A stretch of 64,000 bases of DNA from Symsagittifera roscoffensis (Eukaryota > Xenacoelomorpha > Acoela > Convolutidae): contig NC_087071.1 of the NCBI RefSeq assembly GCF_963678635.1, positions 44,815,095 to 44,879,094 of the forward strand. The letters are read 5' to 3'. The notes below the pieces were generated by a model, which worked only from the letters and a program-made list of their open reading frames with translations, made no database searches and was not told where the DNA came from. The translations under genes and the position numbers were made by a program. Shown here piece after piece: positions 57,828-64,000 of the stretch (positions are counted from its first letter, which is position 1; each line of letters starts with the position of its first letter).

Positions 57828-59260
57828 TCATCATCTGAGGATAAGTAATCCATTTGATAAGATGTTTGTTTTTTATTTTTATTTTGTTGAAAAAATGGAT
57901 AGTTTTCACTACGATCCTGTGAAGGATGTAAATTTGTCTGAAAATTTACTGAATTAGTTTGTGCTATTGGGTTATCCCAGTTTCGAGATCTTGTGTAATT
58001 ATTAAAATTTTTTCGTGGGGGATAATTTGTTTTTGATGGATGTGTGTAATTATAATTATGTTCTGCAAAATTGTTTCTAGTGAACGTTTTACGTGTTTTT
58101 GACGGTATTGTCATGGGTCTGTATGTCTGATAATCCATGTGTGAATATTTTGGGGCAACCGAAGGTTTAACGGTTGATTGTAAGGTTACCTGTGTTTGTG
58201 AAGGGTTTGTATTTCTTGGTGTTGTTAAATTTGGACGTATCGGTGAAATACTTTGTTGTGTAGTTGTTGTGTGTACGATTTCTTCATTTATGAAGTGTGA
58301 TGGTGTCTGGATATCTTGTTGGGTGAGATTTCTAGTTCCATTGAGGTTTTCATTGTGTATGACTGTGGAGTTTAAACTATTATTTTGCATATCAGGTAAA
58401 AATGTATTATAGTTTAATGGTGTTGCATCTATGGTTAATGGTATTACTCTTACATAATCTCTTACATAAGATATTGTACTTATTGCTTGACTTGCAATTG
58501 ATTGTGGGATATTTATGAATGCGGGATGAGACCATTCGGGGTCCCAAACATAGTCTGACTGTTCTGTGATGGCAGTATCATCGTTTGAGTTTTGAGGTCT
58601 AAAATTTTTTCTTGCTTGTGAAATTAAATCTAGATTATGTGTGAAATAATCTATTATAAACCATGCCAAAATTTTTTGTAAGTCATGTTTTGTATGTTGT
58701 GAAACATCATCTTTAGTGAAATTTTCCTTAATTATATTTAAAAAACTAGAGAGTAGTGTGATTTCATGTCGTACTCTTATATGTTTAGATGTTTCTGTCG
58801 GTGAGACATTTGGGATTGGGATTTCGTTTTCTAATATCGAGATATAACTATATATTATTGCAAAAACTTCATTGGTGAATATGGAGTTTGCTCTTTGTGA
58901 GTTATAATATTGTATGCTTTTTATATATTCTGAGAATACTTTTGAGAATTCTAAATCAAGGTCGTCTGTTTGAATTACATATTTGCTGTGATTCTGGTTT
59001 GGTGAGCTGAATTCTATGGAGTAGATTCCGTATTGTTGTGTTAAGTTGCATATATCTTTCAAATAGTGATCGATAATTTGTCTTTTGATTTTTACATCTG
59101 GGAACTCTGTTTTACATGGACTGATTCCGGGTTCAAACAAATTTAAGAGTAAATTTTTGCAAAATATATGCTGTCCTCTATCAGTGGTTGCATCTACGAT
59201 AAAGGGGAAGATATCATCATCATCTGGACTTTCTTCACCTTGGGTGTGTGTTGAGCTCAT
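57725..59260 (-). CDS. 511-aa protein (ORF2), N-terminal Gag-like candidate
   Basis: ATG at 59260. Residues ~1-230 are mixed hydrophobic/charged and probably folded; the rest is Asn/Thr/Pro/Gln-rich with a basic Tyr/Asn/Arg stretch (around PPRKNFNNYTRSRNW) near the C-terminus. No capsid or zinc motif is seen; those lie in the next frame. The frame runs over a U UUU UUA slippery site (57827-57821) 100 nt before its TAG stop, so about 34 codons follow the site. It could be a matrix-like part of Gag made alone or fused by -1 frameshifting to the capsid-polymerase frame. Its family is not recognised. Confidence 0.65.
   Translation of the reverse strand: MSSTHTQGEESPDDDDIFPFIVDATTDRGQHIFCKNLLLNLFEPGISPCKTEFPDVKIKRQIIDHYLKDICNLTQQYGIYSIEFSSPNQNHSKYVIQTDDLDLEFSKVFSEYIKSIQYYNSQRANSIFTNEVFAIIYSYISILENEIPIPNVSPTETSKHIRVRHEITLLSSFLNIIKENFTKDDVSQHTKHDLQKILAWFIIDYFTHNLDLISQARKNFRPQNSNDDTAITEQSDYVWDPEWSHPAFINIPQSIASQAISTISYVRDYVRVIPLTIDATPLNYNTFLPDMQNNSLNSTVIHNENLNGTRNLTQQDIQTPSHFINEEIVHTTTTQQSISPIRPNLTTPRNTNPSQTQVTLQSTVKPSVAPKYSHMDYQTYRPMTIPSKTRKTFTRNNFAEHNYNYTHPSKTNYPPRKNFNNYTRSRNWDNPIAQTNSVNFQTNLHPSQDRSENYPFFQQNKNKKQTSYQMDYLSSDDDFLQPDILHHIIKNIVDKEYRNHIQIIEFFLHNR
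57821..57827 (-). promoter_or_regulatory. Candidate -1 ribosomal frameshift site U UUU UUA
   Basis: In the ORF2 frame the codons are GA[U UUU UUA], a canonical X XXY YYZ heptamer of the same type as in lentiviral gag-pol. The -1 frame has a TGA directly upstream (57830-57828) and is then open without break into the Gag-Pol ORF. The downstream ATG at 57644 is exactly 61 codons in frame. Confidence 0.75.
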
Positions 59261-59702
59261 TTTTTCGTTTGATGACTGTTAATATGTAACTATCGATGTG
59301 TCTAATTGGTTGATTCCAATTGTATAAGTGTACTGGTTTGTGTTTATATTGTTTTTTTATTCTTCTTTTTCCTCTTTTTGATGAATTTGAAGTTGTTTCT
59401 GAGTCGGAAAAATATAATTGATCGTGAATGGGGCAATTTTTATCTATAGATTCTTTTAATTTATAAAGTTCGTCTAAACTGCTGGTTTCTGATTCTGAAA
59501 ATGCGTTTCGGTTTTTGGAAAATCTTTTTCGTGTTATTTGTCTTTGTTTGGTTATTATTTTTCTTTTTAAGGTTTGTCGTTTTGTTCTGATATATCCAAC
59601 TGTTTGTGTATGAGGTGTGATTACAAGATCGTATTTTTTGTTATCTATTTCACAATTGTGTAAAACGATTGTTTGTTTATTTCCTAGGTTTTTAAATGAC
59701 AT
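59235..59702 (-). CDS. 155-aa basic protein (ORF1)
   Basis: ATG start, with clusters of Lys/Arg (KRQTLKRKIITKQRQITRKRF and SKRGKRRIKKQYKHK) separated by an acidic Ser-rich stretch (SESETSSLDE). It overlaps the start of the 511-aa ORF by 26 nt in another frame. No family is recognised. The composition suggests nucleic-acid binding or a nuclear signal. Confidence 0.6.
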   Translation of the reverse strand: MSFKNLGNKQTIVLHNCEIDNKKYDLVITPHTQTVGYIRTKRQTLKRKIITKQRQITRKRFSKNRNAFSESETSSLDELYKLKESIDKNCPIHDQLYFSDSETTSNSSKRGKRRIKKQYKHKPVHLYNWNQPIRHIDSYILTVIKRKNELNTHPR

Positions 59703-60218
59703 AAGGTTTAGGATGACGGATGCAAAAGGTTGTTAAATGATTTCTATTTTCTTAGACTGTTAGTCCTTACAATTTTTTGGTTAGCCTAACCTGGGTTTAA
59801 TTGTTCAGGGTTGGGGAGAAAAGTATATCGATTCCGAAGAATGATTTTTTACTTTCTCGTGGCTAGTATAAGCTAAGGAGTTAACTTACTTAATCTTACT
59901 TAAGGGTAGTGATTGTGTTCAGGGTTGGAGAATAGTAAATCGATCCACAAGGTTCAGGTATAATTAGAACGCGAGTAGTTCGTTAGACACTATTTTAAAC
60001 TTACTAAGTCTAAGATTTATCCTGGGTCTGGTAAGAGGGGGGATCAAGTGAAGGATGAATAACCGAAGTTCTTCACTGTTTATCCTAATTTGAATGATTA
60101 GTTTTATTCAAAAATTTCTGTTAGTCCTGGGTTTTTAGAAAGGGTTGGATAGTGAATCGACGTTTGAGGTCGTTAGACACTAGCTAAGTGGGTGGGGGAG
60201 AACAAAATTGTTCTTTTT

Positions 60219-60338
60219 GATCCAAGGATAGGCCTTGATGATCAAGTTTTAAATTTAATTAAATAGAAAATGATTTAAGATCCAAGGATGAGCCTTGATG
60301 ATCTGATTTTAAATTTAAGTGAATTTAAGTTTAAAATG
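60219..60338 (-). repeat. 60-bp tandem duplication with hairpins in the leader
   Basis: TGATCCAAGGATAGGCCTTG or GATCCAAGGATGAGCCTTG followed by ATGATC and TTTTAAATTTAA recurs with exact 60-bp spacing. Each unit can form a CAAGG/CCTTG stem. Confidence 0.8.
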
Positions 60339-60630
60339 ATTTAAATTTATGTAGAGAAAAGATTTAGTGTTTTTATGATATTAGTGAGCTTATGAATGCT
60401 GTTATGTTTAGGTGATGAAGCTGGAACAACAGGATGATTTATGATTACTAACCATTTATTGTCATGCTACTAATTTTTATTTTGATTTTTCAATAAATAT
60501 TTTTCAAACATATTTTGTATATTACTGCAGAATTTAGGAAAACGATCTGAGATTTTTTTATCAATCGTTATTGTATATTAATAATTTTGTTTAGCGCCTG
60601 AAATGATTTTGAAGATTGACTTCAAGATTT

Positions 60631-60864
60631 TTATGTTTGCAAATGAAAATCTAAATTCATTGCTAGTAGTATTCTAAATACAAAAGTTTGTGTTGGCTTT
60701 TGTCGAACTATCATATAACTATATGGTAAGTTTCTACGTTGTCGTATGTCGTCTCTGGTTCGAGGTCTTCTTGCAATTCCGGGTAGTTCTCTTATCGTTC
60801 GGAATATTGGCTTTGATCTATTGAGTCGTAGAGACATTTCGATTAAATTATCGTCGTGTAACAT
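60631..60864 (-). CDS. 77-aa Arg-rich ORF at the first AUG of the leader
   Basis: This is the first ATG downstream of the 5' LTR on the minus strand. The protein is strongly basic in its middle (LRLNRSK, ARRPRTRDDIRQRRN), recalling the Arg-rich RNA-binding patches of retroviral regulators. No homology is recognised. It may be a regulatory protein, an upstream ORF, or the first exon of a spliced product. Confidence 0.4.
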   Translation of the reverse strand: MLHDDNLIEMSLRLNRSKPIFRTIRELPGIARRPRTRDDIRQRRNLPYSYMIVRQKPTQTFVFRILLAMNLDFHLQT

Positions 60865-60935
60865 TTTTTTAAAAAATGTTTTGTCTAAATTCTAATCTAT
60901 TTTTGGTTAATTCTAAGCTATTAAGGTCTTGTTCG

Positions 60936-60953
60936 AGACTTATGGTCGCACCA
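60936..60953 (-). promoter_or_regulatory. Putative primer-binding site
   Basis: Two bases inside the 5' LTR the minus strand reads TGGTGCGACCATAAGTCT. This starts with the TGG expected opposite a tRNA CCA end. The complementary strand continues into GTTCGAGAC, like a tRNA T-loop. Spacing is one base off a perfect tRNA 3' end, so the primer is not identified. Confidence 0.6.
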
Positions 60954-60955
60954 GA

Positions 60956-61365
60956 TGAGTTAGGACCGATGTGTATAACTCATAGAGTAATTTCGGATAG
61001 GGTACACCGTCTGCTCGTCACGCTATCTTATTTTCGGCCGGATAGATTCGTGCAACTTCTTAGTCTAATACCGATCCTAATCTTACTCTTATACTATCTA
61101 GTCTCAGGTTGTTTAACTAGTCTCTGCTAGGCTCAATAGATCTAGGGTATACTGGTTTATTGCGGCTGCTGAAGTCTTCTTGGAGAGTCAACTAATTTCT
61201 AAGTTAAATTCAAATCTCTCTGGTGCTGAAATTACAAGTAATTTCAGCACTTACAAATAAGTGGGTTGTTAGTTAGATGGATCATGATTGGTTAATATTA
61301 AATACTTTACAGTGGTAAAATATCTAATTTATCCAATCATAAAATGTAGTTTAGATCAGGTTCCA
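60956..61365 (-). repeat. 5' LTR of the giant element
   Basis: On the minus strand it runs TGGAACC...CCTAACTCA, with TG..CA ends. It differs from the 3' LTR at two sites by eye (60969 region, A/T; 61333 region, T/C). It contains an AATAAA (minus strand, 61156-61161) and the 13-bp-stem hairpin at 61223-61250. No TATA box can be fixed with confidence. Confidence 0.95.
61223..61250. promoter_or_regulatory. LTR hairpin (13-bp stem), 5' LTR
   Basis: Identical to 42721-42748. Confidence 0.75.
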
Positions 61366-61369
61366 AAGC
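61366..61369. other. Target-site duplication, right (AAGC)
   Basis: This is the partner of 42450-42453. Four bases are within the range for gypsy-like integrases. Confidence 0.85.
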
Positions 61370-61861
61370 AGTTCGTAGCTGCGGGTACTGCCAAGCTCGT
61401 AACTCGTATCAGTTTGTTTGTGGGCATTAAAATTACCCCCCCCAGCATCAATTTATGGTGTAACGAGGGTTTTTACAAAGAAAATCTAACAATCGGACAA
61501 TGTGAACAGAAAAACTACTCAACACAAATAGCATTTGGGGAAAAGGGCCGTTTTTAGCAGAGCAAATCAGTTCGAACCGTGGTCACACAAAAGATTCGGT
61601 GTTGAAAACTTAAGCTACATTTTTAAATGAACCAGCCTTGGACCGATTTAAATGAACCGATCAGTTTTTTATTATAATCAATTAAAAGGTTTTAACGAGA
61701 ATTTCAATTACGCGAAGTTTGGCATGATTGGTTGACCCAATAGTTTACGAAATCATTCACAATTGTTTTCCCAATTTATTCAGCTTTTCTACTAAATAAA
61801 CATAGAGATTATGTGTGCTTCTCACCAAAATATACTTGCCTGTGGAAACGGAAAAGTCTAG

Positions 61862-62503
61862 GTCGGGTTCAAGTTTAATCGGGAAAATTTTGAGCGAGAT
61901 GCCTTCTTCCTACTACCTTTTCGAACCTTTCAGATTGATTCAAAATGCCCTAAAATTTGTAAGTGTCAATGGCGAACAAGAGTTAGAAGCGATTCAAAAA
62001 GAATGGACGGAGAAACTACTCAATTGCAATTTGAATGAAACGATTTTTAACCGAACTTTTATTGAACCCATTTTGAGATCAGAAGAGAACAGAAAGTTCG
62101 TGAAAGCAAACTTTTTGTCTTCGGGAATCACGAACCCGTGGGTTAATGATTTAGATCGAGTGGAAGCAGTTGTCAAAAACGAGCAAACCAAATGCCTCGA
62201 ATCCAAGTTTTTGATCCTTAAATTGATTCGCGTTGGCAAATTTGAACAGTTTTGGAGTTGGGTGAAAAATTATTCGAATATTAAAATAATTCACTTATTA
62301 CGGGATCCCAGAGCAAGGAAAAATTCCCACAATGGTCTCTCCAACCTTCAAGTTTTAACCCCAAGTGAGACTTGCAGAATACCGATTGAAAATTTACAGT
62401 TTTGTCGAAATTTATTCAAACGAGACCCTTCCTTTTCACAGCATTATTTCGAATTCATCTTTGAAAAGTTTGCTCAGAATCCTGTTCCTTACATGAATAT
62501 TAT
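61862..62503 (+). CDS. Carbohydrate sulfotransferase, exon 2 (catalytic core)
   Basis: It opens with the 5'-phosphosulfate-binding loop (R)SGSSLIGKILSEMPSSYYLFEPFR. It continues to the 3'-phosphate-binding region KIIHLLRDPRARKNSH, both diagnostic of the Golgi carbohydrate sulfotransferase (CHST, Sulfotransfer_1) family, which moves sulfate from PAPS to sugar chains. Near the end it has YFEFIFEKFAQNPVPYM. Its donor is TTAT|GTTAAG at 62504. The frame stays open to 62570 if unspliced, but the family alignment favours splicing. Acceptor substrate cannot be told from sequence. Confidence 0.85.
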
Positions 62504-63230
62504 GTTAAGGAAAACAGCCTATTTTCCACTTTTTTTCGACTCAAAACTTTGCTTTTATGGTTTTTCATAGTTTTTCAAAGGCACGTAAGAAAATGGGGGG
62601 GGGGGATTGGTAAGTAGATTAAAACAGTCGAATTTCGAGGTTTTGACCAATCAGAGTGCAGCAAAATTAGAATTTACTGTATTTATATATGGGGGGTGGG
62701 GGATTTAAAGTAGGTAGATACTATAGGGGGAGATAATTAAGTAGATCCAATGGGTATCATTCTCTATAACTCCAGTTTATTTCACCACCCGAATTTTACA
62801 CGCCCTATTCAACCTCCCCGTAACAAAAAATTTCACTAAAATTTCACCCCATCTTTTATAAACACTTTGTGACAAATTCAGTCTCAAATCAGCATTGTGC
62901 TTGTATGCCAAAAATAACAAGAAGCTGACAAATAAATGGTTTCAAATTAAATGGCTGCAAATAAATCAACCTTTAAAATGAATGATCTTTGAAAAAAAAA
63001 ATTAGATTTTTAATAAATTTTTCCAAAAACCAGGCAATAATTTTCCGATAAATCTCTTGAAAATCAAGAAAAAATGATTAAACTGCCGTGCAAATAAATT
63101 GTAGCATTTTTTGGGGTTGATTGACGTGAAATAAAGAAAAAGGCCTTGAAAGATGGTGAGGTTTCTTATGGCAGTGATTAATTTGAAAAAGAAGAGGTTT
63201 TTTGAAACGAAAAGTGGAAACTGATCTCAG
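62504..63230 (+). other. Sulfotransferase intron 2
   Basis: 727 bp, GT-AG. It contains a G11 run (62595-62605) and further G-rich runs (62690-62735). Otherwise AT-rich. Confidence 0.7.
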
Positions 63231-63489
63231 AAAATTTCTGAGAGTTCGCGAGGATTTCGATCTCAATTCATTAATTGAGGGTCTAACCAAAAGTCCTCGA
63301 AGAGGAGTTTTCAGTTTGAACCAATCAAGCAAGAATGATTACGGCGTGTCAAGCAGAAATATTTTGTTTGTTGCTTACAAATGGAAAAGAGAACTTGTTT
63401 TTTTCAACCGCAAATCGATTTTCGTACGCAAACAAACATTTTTCGAAAAAAAAATTTTGCATGCAAAATTTAAAATTTTGTGTGCATAA
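63231..63489 (+). CDS. Carbohydrate sulfotransferase, exon 3 (C-terminal, end uncertain)
   Basis: After GATCTCAG the frame, in phase with exon 2, reads KFLRVREDFDLNSLIEGLTKSP...FSLNQSSKNDYGV and then YKWKREL. This fits the C-terminal end of the family (FLG..., a helix ending in T..., S..RNS..., W+..L). The in-frame stop is at 63487-63489, but the last ~25 codons are Lys/Phe-rich and do not look like the family. A further exon beyond a donor such as TTTTC|GTACGC (about 63424) is therefore likely. Confidence 0.65.
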
Positions 63490-64000
63490 CGTAGTCCTGG
63501 ATACGATAAAATTGGCTTTTATTTTCTTTTCACTTATTTTTTTTTTCAAAAACGCTGAAAATTCCTCTTTCTTTTGTATGGGGTGTTAATGTACGCCTTG
63601 ATCAATGTCAGATAATTTGAAAATTCAAAAATTTAATATAATCATCATTAAAAAATTTTGCCAAAAAATAAAAGTTTGTTACTTTTGTTATATCAATTGT
63701 GAAAGACAGCCAAATGCAGGTCGTTTTCTATGCATTGTAAATGCAAGACCGTCCAACCTTTGGTCTTTTGAATAACCAAGGTCTTTGTCCTTTGTGTTGG
63801 GTTGCAACTACAACCGAAAATTTTTCAGAAACTAATTTTAGAAAGGAAAAATCAAAATTTTTGGTTTATGGGAAAACACCTATCATACAATTTTCATATA
63901 TGGAAAAATGCTTATCATAGAGTTTTCATACAATTTTCTGTACGTATGGAATTGTACGAAATTGTATGACAAGAAGTTTCTCATATATGGAAATTGTATG
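63490..64000. other. AT-rich end of window
   Basis: No gene recognised. From 63880 to the end, short units built on CATACAATTTTC, TATATGGAAA and GAATTGTACG recur in both orientations, suggesting the edge of an inverted-repeat element cut by the window end. Confidence 0.4.

Larger units (their letters stand above)
59703..60935 (-). other. 5' leader of the giant element
   Basis: About 1.2 kb between the primer site and the first long ORF. It holds a 60-bp tandem duplication (60219-60338) in which each unit has a CAAGG/CCTTG hairpin. It also holds three spaced copies of a GTTCAGGGTTGG.GA..AGTA.ATCGAT motif (about 59805, 59917 and 60141) and two copies of CGTTAGACACTA (59981, 60171). Such repeated structures could serve RNA packaging or dimerisation; this is inference. 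Confidence 0.6.
42454..61365 (-). mobile_element. 18.9-kb Ty3/gypsy-related retrovirus-like element with env and accessory ORFs
   Basis: It is bounded by two 410-bp direct LTRs and a 4-bp AAGC duplication (42450-42453 and 61366-61369). All coding is on the minus strand. Gene order from the 5' LTR (right side): Arg-rich ORF, basic ORF, 511-aa ORF, capsid/nucleocapsid/protease/RT/RNase H, integrase, integrase tail, two small membrane ORFs, ATG-less Pro/Ser-rich ORF, Env-like glycoprotein, 602-aa ORF, 1.6-kb 3' region. RT before integrase, the DSGA protease and the GPY/F-like tail place it with Ty3/gypsy-type elements. It is several times the usual size (commonly 5-8 kb). LTR near-identity and long intact frames indicate a recent insertion. 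One A7 tract interrupts the integrase. Confidence 0.93.
41926..61861 (+). other. Sulfotransferase intron 1, carrying the giant retroelement
   Basis: 19,936 bp with GC-AG ends. Removing the 18,912-bp element and one copy of its 4-bp target duplication leaves about 1.0 kb, in line with the other introns here (0.2-0.7 kb). The element lies antisense to the gene. Confidence 0.78.

Noticed and set aside
60930-60953. A tRNA gene at the edge of the 5' LTR
   Set aside because: GTTCGAGAC...CACCA looks like a tRNA 3' end, but no cloverleaf precedes it. It is the strand complementary to a primer-binding site.
62504-62570. Sulfotransferase ending at the unspliced stop 62570
   Set aside because: The last 22 codons do not match the family, a GTTAAG donor lies at 62504, and 63231 onward continues the family pattern in phase.

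Overview
This window is eukaryotic, from an AT-rich and intron-bearing animal genome. Evidence: two split host genes whose exons join in phase across GT-AG (and one GC-AG) introns, a Golgi-type carbohydrate sulfotransferase, lectin-like exons, small inverted-repeat elements and LTR elements. The species cannot be fixed from the sequence; an invertebrate is likely and a tunicate is possible, but that is a guess. Roughly two thirds of the window is repeat or mobile DNA.

Layout. 1-920: rotted end of a Ty3/gypsy-type integrase on +. 921-4080: further decayed coding debris. 4086-21774: a tandem array of 17 monomers of about 1.03-1.05 kb. On the minus strand each monomer carries the decayed C-terminal ~200 residues of a retroelement protein with a restriction-endonuclease-like signature. 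22.3-24.7 kb: a diverged 0.9 kb duplication of unknown nature. 26.6-27.8 kb: three adjacent inverted-repeat elements. 28390-29660 (-): a complete three-exon DUF4291 gene. 30-32 kb: more hairpin and inverted-repeat elements. 32128-35223 (-): two paralogous C-type-lectin-like exons. 35398-35786: a diverged solo LTR of the same family as the large element. 36-41.5 kb: repeats with no convincing gene.

41699-63489 (+) is a carbohydrate sulfotransferase gene. Its first intron (41926-61861) is almost wholly occupied by one young antisense LTR retroelement, 42454-61365 (18,912 bp). The element has 410-bp LTRs that differ at two positions by eye, and a 4-bp AAGC target duplication.

That element is the main object of interest. 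Read on the minus strand it encodes: an Arg-rich 77-aa ORF at the first AUG of the leader; a basic 155-aa ORF; a 511-aa ORF ending over a canonical U UUU UUA slippery site; a long frame with capsid, CCHC knuckle, aspartic protease, RT and RNase H; an integrase in a -1-shifted frame; an integrase tail in a further frame; two tiny membrane proteins joined by ATGA; a 353-codon Pro/Ser-rich frame with no ATG; an 872-aa secreted/membrane glycoprotein (Env-like); and a 602-aa ORF joined to it by ATGA. This resembles a complex retrovirus more than an ordinary gypsy element. The frames overlap almost end to end, so expression probably uses frameshifting, stop-start coupling and splicing. These expression modes are inferred from sequence only.
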